In this document: positions 53,199 through 62,048 of the stretch, one piece after another
Numbering within the stretch: position 1 is the stretch's first letter
How the letters are laid out: each line of letters begins with the position of its first letter
NCBI RefSeq assembly: GCF_900112525.1
Contig: NZ_FOMD01000002.1
Span: forward strand, 248,001 to 312,000
Direction: 5' to 3'
Source: Klenkia taihuensis
Lineage (GTDB): Bacteria > Actinomycetota > Actinomycetes > Mycobacteriales > Geodermatophilaceae
DNA: 64,000 nucleotides
Notes under the pieces: generated by a model
What the model saw: the letters and a program-made list of their open reading frames with translations, nothing else
Database searches by the model: none
Told to the model about the DNA's origin: nothing
Made by a program: the position numbers and the translations under genes

Positions 53199-53689
53199 GG
53201 CCGGCGGGCCCCGTAGAGGGTGCCGGCGCCGTCGGCGGTGAGCACCCAGCGGTCGCGGCCGACCTCGGCCACCTGCACCTCGCGCTCGTCCAGGCGCTGC
53301 ACGGCGCGGGTGCGCCAGATCGTGGTCGACTGCAGCCGCAGGTCGACGTCCCCCTCGGGGGTGGCGACCCGCAGCGTGGCCGGGCCGGCGATGCGCAGCG
53401 CGCCGGCCCGCCAGGGCGAGGTGGCCAGCGCACGGGTCCAGCGGGTCACCCGCAGCAGCGACCCGGCCCCGGCGACCAGCGCGGCGACGCCGCCCAGCAC
53501 CAGCGCGACGACCGCGAGGCCGGCGAAGGGCAGCCGGGTGCCGCCGTCGGACGCCGCCTGCACCGTGGCGACGCCGAGCAGCACCGCCAGCACCAGCGCC
53601 ACCGCTCCCCCGGCCAGCCAGCGCACCGCGCCCGCCCGGGTGGCGGCCAGCGCGGCGCGGGTCTGCGGGTCGTCGAGGGCGCCGGGCAC
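53195..53689 (-). CDS. Two-helix membrane protein with PH-like C-terminal domain
   Basis: A 164-residue protein. Helix 1 (about residues 21-44, [23 protein letters not shown]) and helix 2 (about 53-75, [24 protein letters not shown]) lie near the N-terminus. The C-terminal 85 residues are beta-rich ([65 protein letters not shown]), resembling the small PH-like membrane domains of actinobacteria. Function is unknown. GTG 53689 was used. It is divergent from the helicase-associated protein gene, with 43 bases between starts. Confidence 0.72.
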   Translation of the reverse strand: MPGALDDPQTRAALAATRAGAVRWLAGGAVALVLAVLLGVATVQAASDGGTRLPFAGLAVVALVLGGVAALVAGAGSLLRVTRWTRALATSPWRAGALRIAGPATLRVATPEGDVDLRLQSTTIWRTRAVQRLDEREVQVAEVGRDRWVLTADGAGTLYGARRP

Positions 53690-53732
53690 GCACGCGATGC
53701 TGTCATCCCGCCCGCGTCGTAGCGTGGAGCGG

Positions 53733-55967
53733 ATGTCCACGACCGAGGGTGCCGCGGCCCCCGCCACGCTCGCCGCCTGGCTGCGCACCCGCACCGACGA
53801 GCAGCTGGGCACCCTGCTGGCGCTGCGGCCCGACGTCGCCCGCCCCGCCCCGTCCGACGTCGTCGGCCTGGCCACCCGGCTGGCGGTGCCGGTGTCGGTG
53901 GACCGCGCCCTCGACGAGCTCGACGCCGGCACGCTGCAGGTGCTCGACGTCGTCCTGCTCGCACCCGGCGACGGGCTGACCCGCGGTGAGCTGACCGCGG
54001 CACTGCCCGGCGCCCCGGTGGACGAGGCGGTCACGCTGCTCACCGACCGCGCCCTGCTGTGGGGCGACGACGTGCTGCACGCCCCCGAACCGGTCCGCCG
54101 CGCCGTCCGCTACCCGGCCGGGCTGGGGCGCCCGCGCACGCCCCCGCCGTCGGACGTCGAGGGCGACCTGGCCGAGGTGGACGACGACGAGCGCGCCGTG
54201 CTGGAGGCCCTCGCCGGGGAGAACCCGCTGGGCCGGTTGCCCGTGGACAACGCGGGCAGCGCCCCCGACAGCCCGGCCCGCCGCCTGCTGCGCCGCGGGC
54301 TGCTGACCCGGGTGGACGCCGCCAACGTCGAGCTGCCCCGCCAGTACGGCCTGGCGCTGCGCGGCGACCAGCCCTACGGGCCGGTGCGCCGCCGTCCCGA
54401 GCCGCCGACCGAGCACCGGGACCCGGCCGTGGTCGACCGCCGGGCCGCCGGCGCGGCGCTGGAGACCGTCGGGCGGGTCGGCGAGCTGCTGGCCGCGCTC
54501 GAGGAGGACCCGGCGGGCCTGCTGCGCAGCGGCGGCATGGCCATCCGCGACCAGAAGCGGCTGGCGAGGACCCTGGGCGTGGACGAGGGCGCGGCGGGCT
54601 TCTTCGTCGAGGTCGCGCACGCCGCGGGGCTGCTCGACCTGGGCGGGCCGCACCGCGACGAGTGGCTGCCCAGCCGGGAGTCCGACGCCTGGCGCGAGCA
54701 GCCGCTCCCCGAGCGGTGGGCGGTGCTGGCGGCGGGCTGGCTGGACTCGATGCGGGTGATCTCGCTGGTCGGCCAGCGCGACCTGGCCGGCAAGGCGGTC
54801 AACGTGCTCTCCCCCGACGTCGTCCGGCACACCGTGCCGGCGGTCCGGCGCACCCTGCTGGCGACCCTCGGCGACCTCGGGCCCGGTCTCGGCCTGGCCA
54901 CCGACGACCTGCTGGCGCTGCTGCGGTGGCAGAGCCCGCGGCGGGCCGACCGGTTCGTGCTGGTGCCCGCCCTGGTCGGGGAGGCCGAGCAGCTGGGGGT
55001 CGTGGTCGGCGGCCGGCTGTCCGCCGGCGGCCGCGGGCTGCTGACCGGGGGCGAGGAGGGCGCCGCGACGGGCATGCGCGGCCTGCTGCCCGACCCGGTC
55101 GACCACGTGCTCGCCCAGCCCGACCTCTCCCTGGTCGCGCCCGGCCCGCTGGTCGCCGAGCTCGCCCGCACCCTGGCCGTGGTGGCCGACGTCGAGTCCT
55201 CGGGCGGGGCCACGGTGTTCCGGGTGACCGACGGCAGCGTGCGGCGCGCCCTGGACTCCGGCTGGTCGGCCGCCGAGTTGCACGACTTCTTCGCCCGCGC
55301 CTCGCGCACCCCGGTGCCGCAGGCGCTGGACTACCTGGTCGACGACGTCGCCCGCCAGCACGGCCGGTTGCGGGTCGGGGCGATCGAGGCCTACGTGCGC
55401 AGCGACGACCACGGGCTGCTGTCGCAGGTGCTCTCGGACAGGCGCACCGCGGGGGCGGAGCTGCGCCGGCTGGCACCGGGCGTGCTGGTGAGCGGGCTGC
55501 CGGCCGACGAGGTGCTCGAGGTGCTGCGCGCCGCGGGCTACGCGCCCGCCGGGGAGTCGGCCGGCGGCGCCGTCCTCACCCGGCCGGCCGGGCGGCCCCG
55601 GGCCACCGCGCGGCCGGGCAGCCGACCCCCGGCCGGGCCGCGCCCGCTCGGGCCCGACGAGGTCGAGGCCACGGTGCGGGAGATCCGCGCCGGGGACGCC
55701 GCGCTGGCCGCCCGCCGCACCGACCCGGCCCGCCAGGTCCCGGGCGTGACGACGGCGAGCACGCTGGAGCTGCTGTCTCGGGCGGTGCGCGAGCAGCTGC
55801 CGGTCTGGCTGGGCTACGTCGACGCGCAGGGCTCCGGCAGCCGGCGCACGGTGCAGCCGATGACCCTGGGCGGGGGCTTCCTGTCCGGGTTCGACGAGGG
55901 CAAGGGCGAGCAGCGCACCTTCGCCGTCCACCGGATCACCTCGGTCGACCTGGTCGACGAGGCCTGA
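53733..55967 (+). CDS. Helicase-associated protein (XPB/Ssl2-like domain plus WYL-like C-terminus)
   Basis: A 744-residue protein of the actinobacterial family annotated as helicase-associated, found beside XPB. Residues 1-100 are helical (LAAWLRTRTDEQLGTLLALRPDV). The middle has winged-helix-like repeats and the characteristic RGLLPDPVDHVLAQPDLSLVAPGPLVAELARTLAVVADVESSGGATVFRVTDGSVRRALDSGWSAAELHDFF stretch (about 450-530). The C-terminal 70 residues, VWLGYVDAQGSGSRRTVQPMTLGGGFLSGFD...RTFAVHRITSVDLVDEA, look like a WYL domain. It presumably works with XPB in DNA repair; there is no ATPase motif of its own. ATG 53733 was chosen from the family N-terminus. Confidence 0.9.
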   Translation: MSTTEGAAAPATLAAWLRTRTDEQLGTLLALRPDVARPAPSDVVGLATRLAVPVSVDRALDELDAGTLQVLDVVLLAPGDGLTRGELTAALPGAPVDEAVTLLTDRALLWGDDVLHAPEPVRRAVRYPAGLGRPRTPPPSDVEGDLAEVDDDERAVLEALAGENPLGRLPVDNAGSAPDSPARRLLRRGLLTRVDAANVELPRQYGLALRGDQPYGPVRRRPEPPTEHRDPAVVDRRAAGAALETVGRVGELLAALEEDPAGLLRSGGMAIRDQKRLARTLGVDEGAAGFFVEVAHAAGLLDLGGPHRDEWLPSRESDAWREQPLPERWAVLAAGWLDSMRVISLVGQRDLAGKAVNVLSPDVVRHTVPAVRRTLLATLGDLGPGLGLATDDLLALLRWQSPRRADRFVLVPALVGEAEQLGVVVGGRLSAGGRGLLTGGEEGAATGMRGLLPDPVDHVLAQPDLSLVAPGPLVAELARTLAVVADVESSGGATVFRVTDGSVRRALDSGWSAAELHDFFARASRTPVPQALDYLVDDVARQHGRLRVGAIEAYVRSDDHGLLSQVLSDRRTAGAELRRLAPGVLVSGLPADEVLEVLRAAGYAPAGESAGGAVLTRPAGRPRATARPGSRPPAGPRPLGPDEVEATVREIRAGDAALAARRTDPARQVPGVTTASTLELLSRAVREQLPVWLGYVDAQGSGSRRTVQPMTLGGGFLSGFDEGKGEQRTFAVHRITSVDLVDEA

Positions 55968-56001
55968 CCCCTCGCGGCCGGGGGTCGCCCGGCATCCCGG
56001 A

Positions 56002-56036
56002 CCCACCGCCCACCGCCCACCGCGCACCGCGCGGCC
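56002..56036 (+). repeat. Short imperfect tandem repeat (CCCACCG units)
   Basis: The sequence consists of three to four near-copies of a seven-base unit (CCCACCG, CCCACCG, CGCACCG) in the 108-base gap between two convergent genes. No function is apparent; it is a slippage-prone stretch. Confidence 0.5.
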
Positions 56037-56075
56037 ACCGTCGGGGATGTGCGGGCGGCCGGGCCGGCCGGCGGC

Positions 56076-56381
56076 TCAGGCGGCGCCGCCGCCGCTGCCC
56101 GCGACCGGGTGCGCCACCGCGACGACCACGACGCAGGCCAGACCCAGCGCCGCCACCGCGGCGTCCCGGCGCCTGCCCGCGCGGAGCAGCCGGACCAGCG
56201 TGACGACCCCGAGCAGCGCGGCCCAGCCCAGCACCACCCAGCCGACCAGCCACAGGGGTACCGAGATCCGCTCCTCGGTCGTCGAGGTGGTACCCACGAC
56301 GTCGGCCACGGAGAGGGCCAGGGCCGCCAGCACCGCCAGGACGACGGTGGCGAGGGCGGCGCGGGACCGGGCGCGGAGCAC
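56076..56381 (-). CDS. Small membrane protein, hypothetical
   Basis: A protein of about 101 residues with three hydrophobic segments: ALATVVLAVLAALALSVADVV, VPLWLVGWVVLGWAALLGVVTLVRLL and AAVAALGLACVVVVAVAHPVAG. The loop GTTSTTEERIS lies between the first two, and a basic loop RAGRRRDA between the second and third. No family is recognised. GTG 56381 (VLRARSRAAL) is the preferred start; another GTG at 56453 would add 24 residues but would run into the promoter region of the divergent cyclopropane synthase gene. Confidence 0.58.
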   Translation of the reverse strand: MLRARSRAALATVVLAVLAALALSVADVVGTTSTTEERISVPLWLVGWVVLGWAALLGVVTLVRLLRAGRRRDAAVAALGLACVVVVAVAHPVAGSGGGAA

Positions 56382-56488
56382 GGCCGGACGGTAGCCAGCA
56401 CCGACCCGCCGGGTCCACCCTGGAACAAGCGGGGCAGCGACCGGCTTGAGCACGTAGTTGGTCGAGGCAACGAATGTGGCGGTGAGTC

Positions 56489-57772
56489 ATGGCGCAGGGA
56501 CGGACGGTCGCGGACCGGTTGGCGACGGTGCTGGGGACGGTGCTCGGCAGCGAGCGGTTGCCGGTGCGGCTGCGCGGGTGGGACGGGTCGCTGGCCGGGC
56601 CGCCCGGGGCGCCGGCGGTCGCCGTCCGGGGCCGCCGGGCACTGCGCCGGCTGCTCTGGTCCCCCGGCCAGCTCGGCCTGGGCCGGGCCTACGTCTCCGG
56701 TGACATCGACATCGAGGACGACGTCTTCGACACCTTCGCCGCGCTCAGCTCCACCGGCCGGCTGTCCGAGACCGGCCCGATGCGGCCGCTGTCGGTGGCC
56801 GAGCGGCTGGCCCTGCTGCGCACCGTCGCCGGCCTGGGCGGGCTGGGCCGCGACCCCGAGCCACCGGCCGAGGAAGCCGACCTCGGCGGGCACGGGCTGC
56901 GGCACAGCCGACGGAGGGACGCCGCCGCCATCGCCCACCACTACGACGTGGGCAACGACTTCTACGAGCTCGTCCTGGGTCCCTCGATGGTCTACAGCTG
57001 CGCGGTGTGGGAGTCCCCCGACACCGGGCTGGACGCCGCGCAGGAGGCCAAGCTCGACCTGGTGTGCCGCAAGCTCGGGCTCACCGACGGCTCACGCCTG
57101 CTGGACGTCGGCTGCGGCTGGGGATCCATGGCCATCCACGCCGCCGGCCGGTACGGCGCGACCGTCGTCGGCATCACCATCTCCGAGGAGCAGGCCACGC
57201 TGGCCCGCAAGCGGGTCGCGGAGGCCGGGCTCACCGACCGGGTCGAGATCCGGGTGCAGGACTACCGCGAGGTCGACGACGGCCCCTTCGACGCGATCAG
57301 CTCGATCGGCATGGCCGAGCACGTGGGCCGGGCACGGCTGGGCGACTACGTGGACCGGCTGGTCGGGCTGCTGCGCCCGGGCGGCCGGCTGCTCAACCAC
57401 GCGATCGCCTGGAACGCCGGGGAGACCAGCTGGGACGAGGACACCTTCATCGCCCGCTACGTCTTCCCCGACGGGGAGCTGCTGCCGCTGGGGTCGATGG
57501 TCGCCGCGATCGAGGCCGGTGGCCTGGAGGTCGTGGACGTCGAGGCGCTGCGCCGGCACTACGCGCTCACCCTGCGCGCCTGGGTGCGCAACCTCGAGGC
57601 CTCCTGGGACGACGCGGTGGCGGCCAGCACCGAGGGCCGGGCCCGGGTCTGGCGGCTCTACATGGCCGCCTGCGCGCTGGCCTTCGAGTCCGGGGCGATG
57701 GGCGTGGACCAGGTGCTGGCGGTCAAGCCGGGCGGCGAGCAGCCCCCGCTGCGCCGCACCGCCTGGGTCTGA
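56489..57772 (+). CDS. cfa: Cyclopropane-fatty-acyl-phospholipid synthase family methyltransferase
   Basis: A 427-residue SAM-dependent enzyme that adds a methylene or methyl to unsaturated membrane lipids. The N-terminal domain ends with GRAYVSGDIDIEDDVFDTF. The signature AIAHHYDVGNDFYELVLGPSMVYSCAVW is at about residues 150-175. SAM-binding motif LLDVGCGWGSMAIHAA is at about 205, followed by VGITISEEQATLARKR. SSIGMAEHVG carries the catalytic Glu-His region. The gene lies between the helicase-associated protein and XPB, a pair that is usually closer, so it may be an insertion into that unit. ATG 56489 follows GGCGGTGAGTC. Confidence 0.92.
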   Translation: MAQGRTVADRLATVLGTVLGSERLPVRLRGWDGSLAGPPGAPAVAVRGRRALRRLLWSPGQLGLGRAYVSGDIDIEDDVFDTFAALSSTGRLSETGPMRPLSVAERLALLRTVAGLGGLGRDPEPPAEEADLGGHGLRHSRRRDAAAIAHHYDVGNDFYELVLGPSMVYSCAVWESPDTGLDAAQEAKLDLVCRKLGLTDGSRLLDVGCGWGSMAIHAAGRYGATVVGITISEEQATLARKRVAEAGLTDRVEIRVQDYREVDDGPFDAISSIGMAEHVGRARLGDYVDRLVGLLRPGGRLLNHAIAWNAGETSWDEDTFIARYVFPDGELLPLGSMVAAIEAGGLEVVDVEALRRHYALTLRAWVRNLEASWDDAVAASTEGRARVWRLYMAACALAFESGAMGVDQVLAVKPGGEQPPLRRTAWV

Positions 57773-57838
57773 CCTGCGCGGGAAGCTCCTGTCGCTGCCC
57801 GCGGTTACCGTCGTGATGGCCCTACGCGGAGGAGACAC

Positions 57839-59524
57839 GTGAGCGACGGACCCCTGATCGTGCAGTCGGACAAGACCCTGCTGCTCGAGGTCGACCACCC
57901 GCAGAGCAAGGAGTGCCGGGCCGCGATCGCCCCCTTCGCCGAGCTCGAGCGCAGCCCCGAGCACGTGCACACCTACCGGGTCACCCCGCTGGCGCTGTGG
58001 AACGCCCGCGCCGCCGGGCACGACGCCGAGCAGGTCGTCGACGCGCTGGTGCGCTACAGCCGCTACCCGGTGCCGCACGCGCTGCTGGTCGACGTCGCCG
58101 ACACGATGGACCGCTTCGGCCGCCTCACGCTGTCCAACAACCCGGTGCACGGGCTGGTGCTCACCACCACCGACCGGGCCGTGCTCACCGAGGTCTCGCG
58201 CAGCAAGAAGGTCGCCCCGATGCTGGGCGCCCGCATCGACGACGACACGATCGCCGTGCACCCCTCCGAGCGGGGCCGGCTCAAGCAGGCGCTGCTCAAG
58301 GTGGGCTGGCCCGCCGAGGACCTCGCCGGCTACGTCGACGGGCAGGCGCACCCGATCGCCCTCGACCAGGCCGACTGGCACCTGCGCGACTACCAGCAGG
58401 CCGCCGTCGACGGGTTCTGGGCCGGCGGGTCCGGCGTCGTCGTGCTGCCCTGCGGGGCCGGCAAGACCCTGGTCGGGGCCGCGGCGATGGCCGAGGCCAA
58501 GGCCACCACGCTCATCCTGGTCACCAACACCGTCGCCGGCCGGCAGTGGAAGCGCGAGCTGATCGCCCGCACCACGCTGACCGAGGACGAGATCGGCGAG
58601 TACTCGGGCGAGCGCAAGGAGATCCGCCCGGTCACCATCGCCACCTACCAGGTGATCACCACCCGCCGGAAGGGCGAGTACCGGCACCTGGACCTCTTCG
58701 ACGCCCAGGACTGGGGCCTGATCGTCTACGACGAGGTGCACCTGCTGCCCGCGCCGATCTTCCGGCTCACCGCCGACCTGCAGTCCCGCCGCCGGCTGGG
58801 GCTCACCGCCACGCTGGTGCGCGAGGACGGCCGGGAGGACGACGTGTTCTCCCTCATCGGCCCCAAGCGGTACGACGCCCCGTGGCGCGACATCGAGGCG
58901 CAGGGCTACATCGCCCCCGCGGAGTGCATCGAGGTGCGGGTGTCCCTCGACGACGAGGAGCGGATGACCTACGCGGTCGCCGAGCCCGAGGAGCGCTACC
59001 GCATCGCGGCCACCGCGCACTCCAAGCTGCCGGTCATCCGCAGGGTGCTCGACCGGCACCCCGACGAGCAGAAGCTGGTCATCGGCGCCTACCTCGACCA
59101 GCTCGAGGAGCTCGGTGCGGCGCTCGACGCCCCGGTCATCCAGGGCTCCACCACCAACCGGGAGCGCGAGAAGCTGTTCGACGCGTTCCGCTCCGGGGAG
59201 ATCCGCACGCTGGTGGTCTCCAAGGTCGCGAACTTCTCCATCGACCTGCCCGAGGCCGCCGTCGCCGTCCAGGTGTCGGGCACGTTCGGGTCGCGGCAGG
59301 AGGAGGCGCAGCGGCTGGGCCGGGTGCTCCGCCCCAAGGCCGACGGCCGGCAGGCGCACTTCTACACGGTGGTCAGCCGGGACACCCTCGACAGCGAGTA
59401 CGCCGCCCACCGGCAGCGCTTCCTCGCCGAGCAGGGCTACGCGTACACGATCGTCGACGCCGCCGACCTGGCCGGCCGGGGCGAGGTCAACGGCCCCGAC
59501 TGGGTGGACGACGCCACCGACTGA
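57839..59524 (+). CDS. xpb: DNA repair helicase XPB
   Basis: A 561-residue superfamily-2 3'-5' DNA helicase of the archaeal/actinobacterial XPB group. The N-terminal damage-recognition domain (PLIVQSDKTLLLEVDHP) is followed by motif I VLPCGAGKTLVGAAAMAEA, motif II with DEVH (IVYDEVHLLPAPIF), motif III LTATLVREDG, and motif VI QEEAQRLGRVLRPK. The RED motif (VREDGREDD) and the thumb region (SRSKKVAPM... in the N-terminal domain) are typical of XPB. It acts in DNA unwinding at damage. GTG 57839 was used. A hairpin terminator follows at 59545. Confidence 0.94.
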   Translation: MSDGPLIVQSDKTLLLEVDHPQSKECRAAIAPFAELERSPEHVHTYRVTPLALWNARAAGHDAEQVVDALVRYSRYPVPHALLVDVADTMDRFGRLTLSNNPVHGLVLTTTDRAVLTEVSRSKKVAPMLGARIDDDTIAVHPSERGRLKQALLKVGWPAEDLAGYVDGQAHPIALDQADWHLRDYQQAAVDGFWAGGSGVVVLPCGAGKTLVGAAAMAEAKATTLILVTNTVAGRQWKRELIARTTLTEDEIGEYSGERKEIRPVTIATYQVITTRRKGEYRHLDLFDAQDWGLIVYDEVHLLPAPIFRLTADLQSRRRLGLTATLVREDGREDDVFSLIGPKRYDAPWRDIEAQGYIAPAECIEVRVSLDDEERMTYAVAEPEERYRIAATAHSKLPVIRRVLDRHPDEQKLVIGAYLDQLEELGAALDAPVIQGSTTNREREKLFDAFRSGEIRTLVVSKVANFSIDLPEAAVAVQVSGTFGSRQEEAQRLGRVLRPKADGRQAHFYTVVSRDTLDSEYAAHRQRFLAEQGYAYTIVDAADLAGRGEVNGPDWVDDATD

Positions 59525-59544
59525 GCCCGCTCCCGGCGGCGAGT

Positions 59545-59591
59545 GCACGACTGCGGTGGTCAGCCGAGCCGGGTGACCACCGCAGTCGTGC
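59545..59591 (+). terminator. Strong bidirectional hairpin after XPB
   Basis: GCACGACTGCGGTGGTCA (59545-59562) pairs perfectly with TGACCACCGCAGTCGTGC (59574-59591) around an 11-base loop. It lies 20 bases downstream of the XPB stop. No U-tract follows, as is usual for actinobacterial terminators. Part of the stem, CACGACTGCGG, recurs at 59714-59724 in the leader of the next gene. The rest of the 253-base gap (59525-59777) holds no ORF that I would accept and no clear promoter box. Confidence 0.75.
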
Positions 59592-59777
59592 GCTCGGTGA
59601 CGGCACGCGGGGCGGGTGGGACGGAACGGTCCGACGCGGGCGAGACGTGGACCACACCCGCGCGGAGATCATCCGCGAATGCCCAGCTCAACGGCCCGTC
59701 GACAGGGCCTCTACACGACTGCGGGCGGCACGCGAAGGGGAACCCGGCCTGGGCGTGTCGCCTCCGCGTGGGTCACG

Positions 59778-61556
59778 ATGGACGACGCCATGGCCTCCCC
59801 CGCACCGATGTACGCAGCCGGCGCACGCCCCCTCCGCGCGTGGCAGCAGGAGGCCCTCGAGCGCTACGAGGAGACCTCCCCCAAGGACTTCCTGGTCACC
59901 GCGACCCCGGGTGCGGGCAAGACCACCTTCGCCCTCACCCTGGCCGCCCGGCTGCTGCAGCGCCGCGAGGTCGCGCGCGTCGTCGTCGTCGCCCCGACCG
60001 ACCACCTGCGGCTGCAGTGGGCCGACGCCGCCGACCGCGCCGGCATCGTGCTGGACCCCGGCCTGACCAACGCCGTCGGCCCGGTCCGCGCCGGCACCCA
60101 GGGCTACGTGACCACCTACGCCCAGGTCGCGGGCAAGCCGATGCTGCACGCGGCCCGGGCCACCGCGGTCAAGACCCTGGTCGTCCTCGACGAGATCCAC
60201 CACGCCGGCGACGGCCTGTCCTGGGGCGAGGCCGTGGCCGACGCCTTCGGCATGGTCGCCCGCCGGCTGTGCCTGACCGGGACCCCGTTCCGCACCAAGG
60301 TCGACGAGCGCATCCCCTTCGTCCGGTACGAGGAGGACACCTTCGAGGCCGACGACGGCGAGCGCGGCGTCGGCCTGGCCTCCCGCGCCGACTACACCTA
60401 CGGGTACAAGGAGGCGCTGGCCGACAGCGTCGTCCGTCCCGTGGTGTTCGCCGCCTACACCGGTACCGCACGCTGGCGGAACTCCGCCGGCGAGGTGGTC
60501 GCCGCCTCCCTCACCGAGGCCGGCACCAAGAGCGTCGAGATGGCCGCCTGGCGCACCGTGCTGGACCCCAAGGGCCAGTGGGTGCCGCACGTCATCGCCG
60601 CCATGGACGAGCGGATCACCCACCTGCGCGAGCACGGCATGCCCGACGCCGCCGGCCTCGTGCTCGCCTCCGACCAGGACGACGCACGCGCCTACGCCCG
60701 CATCGTCCGCCGGATCACCGGCAAGGCCCCAGAGCTCATCCTCTCCGACGACCCCAAGGCGTCGAAGAAGATCGAGCGGTTCGCCACCGGCTCGGCCCGC
60801 ATCGCCGTCTGCGTGCGCATGGTGTCCGAGGGCGTCGACATCCCCCGCGCCGCCGTCCTGGCCTGGATGACCTCCTACCGCACCCCGCTGTTCTTCGCGC
60901 AGGCCGTCGGCCGCGTCGTGCGCGCCCGCGACCCGCAGGAGTCCGCGACGGTCTTCCTGCCCGCCGTCCGGCCGCTGCTGGCGTTGGCGGCGTCGATGGA
61001 GGAGCAGCGCAACCACGTCATGCCGCCGCCGCGGAAGACCGAGGAGGACCTCGAGGAGCTCGACCTGCCGCCGCGCGAGCCGCGCGAGGGGGCGCTCTCC
61101 CAGCACGAGATGCTCGAGGCCGACGCCCGGTTCGCCCACGTCCTGCACGGCGGCACCGCGCACACCGGCGCCGGCAACCGGCCGACCGCGCTGGCCGCCG
61201 AGGACGAGGAGTTCGTCGGCATCCCCGGCCTGCTGACCCCCGAGCAGACCGCCGAGCTGCTGGCCAAGCGGGACGACGAGCTCCGGCTGCGGATCGCGGC
61301 CAGCCACAAGCACGACGACGGCGACTTCATGCTGGTCGAGGACCACCCCGACGAGCACGAGACCAACGGCTGGCGCGACGCCGCCGAGCTGCGCCGGGAG
61401 ATCAACCGGCTGGTCTCCCGGGTGTCGGCGAAGACCTCGACCCCGCACGCGGTGGTGCACACCCAGCTGCGCCAGTCCGTGCCGGGGCCGCCGTCGGCCA
61501 GCGCGTCGGTCGACGTCCTGCGCATGCGCCGGGAGCGCCTCCGCACGATGCTCTAG
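59778..61556 (+). CDS. DEAD/DEAH-box superfamily 2 helicase
   Basis: A 592-residue helicase. Motif I is VTATPGAGKTTFALTLA (about residue 40), motif II is DEIH in LVVLDEIHHAGDG, and motif III-like LTGTPFRT follows. The C-terminal RecA domain has motif V VSEGVDIPRAAVLAWMTSY and motif VI FFAQAVGRVVRARDP. The last 140 residues contain a charged tail with the beta-strand-like FVGIPGLLTPEQTAELLAKRDDELRLR. This matches the actinobacterial ATP-dependent helicases related to UvrB/XPB-type restriction subunits; the precise role is unknown. ATG 59778 was chosen because the upstream 54 residues are not helicase-like. The stop overlaps the cupin gene. Confidence 0.88.
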   Translation: MDDAMASPAPMYAAGARPLRAWQQEALERYEETSPKDFLVTATPGAGKTTFALTLAARLLQRREVARVVVVAPTDHLRLQWADAADRAGIVLDPGLTNAVGPVRAGTQGYVTTYAQVAGKPMLHAARATAVKTLVVLDEIHHAGDGLSWGEAVADAFGMVARRLCLTGTPFRTKVDERIPFVRYEEDTFEADDGERGVGLASRADYTYGYKEALADSVVRPVVFAAYTGTARWRNSAGEVVAASLTEAGTKSVEMAAWRTVLDPKGQWVPHVIAAMDERITHLREHGMPDAAGLVLASDQDDARAYARIVRRITGKAPELILSDDPKASKKIERFATGSARIAVCVRMVSEGVDIPRAAVLAWMTSYRTPLFFAQAVGRVVRARDPQESATVFLPAVRPLLALAASMEEQRNHVMPPPRKTEEDLEELDLPPREPREGALSQHEMLEADARFAHVLHGGTAHTGAGNRPTALAAEDEEFVGIPGLLTPEQTAELLAKRDDELRLRIAASHKHDDGDFMLVEDHPDEHETNGWRDAAELRREINRLVSRVSAKTSTPHAVVHTQLRQSVPGPPSASASVDVLRMRRERLRTML

Positions 61557-62044
61557 CCCGGGATGCGGACCTCGGACCAGTCCAGACCGTCGAGGTTGAC
61601 GACCACCGCCTCCTGGGTGGTGCGGGCGATCACGACGACCGCCTCCACCTCGGGGTCGGGGTTCTCCTCGCGGTGCGGCACCCACGGCGGCACGAAGACG
61701 TAGTCGCCGGGTGCGGTCTGCACCACCCGCTCCACCGGCTCGTCGCCCTCGACGTCGAGGAACACGAAGCGCGGGGTGCCCGACACGACGTAGATCGCGG
61801 TCTCGGAGTCGCCGTGGTGGTGGTTGCCCGAGCTGGTCGCCCCCGGCACGTGCGTCTGGCCCATCCAGAGGTGGCGCGCCCCGACCGTCGCGCCGCTGAT
61901 CGCCTCCCGGCGGCGCATCCCCGACGTCTGGGCGGTGTCGCCCACCAGCCCGGACGGCGCCACGTGGTGCAGCCCGCGGTGGAACGGGTCGACGGAGGCG
62001 GGGACGAGCACCCCGCTCGGGCTGCGGACGACGTCGTCGGTCAT
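61553..62044 (-). CDS. Cupin-domain protein
   Basis: A 163-residue small beta-barrel protein. Cupin motif 1 is GATSSGNHHHGDSETAIYVVSG (metal-binding HHH and Glu) and motif 2 is APGDYVFVPPWVPHREENP (PG...P...H). The C-terminus ends in a strand VVVIARTTQEAVVVNLDGLDW. It probably binds a divalent metal; whether enzyme or sensor is unknown. The gene is followed upstream by a hexapeptide acyltransferase and a LuxR gene on the same strand, with a 4-base gap to the former. ATG 62044 was used. Confidence 0.88.
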   Translation of the reverse strand: MTDDVVRSPSGVLVPASVDPFHRGLHHVAPSGLVGDTAQTSGMRRREAISGATVGARHLWMGQTHVPGATSSGNHHHGDSETAIYVVSGTPRFVFLDVEGDEPVERVVQTAPGDYVFVPPWVPHREENPDPEVEAVVVIARTTQEAVVVNLDGLDWSEVRIPG

Positions 62045-62048
62045 GCGC

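Noticed and set aside
56382-56488. Longer form of the small membrane protein starting at GTG 56453
   Set aside because: The added 24 residues look like intergenic sequence and would take up the promoter region of the divergent cfa gene.
59616-59777. N-terminal extension of the second helicase
   Set aside because: The extra 54 residues are unlike any helicase domain and contain a copy of the terminator stem; ATG 59778 fits better.
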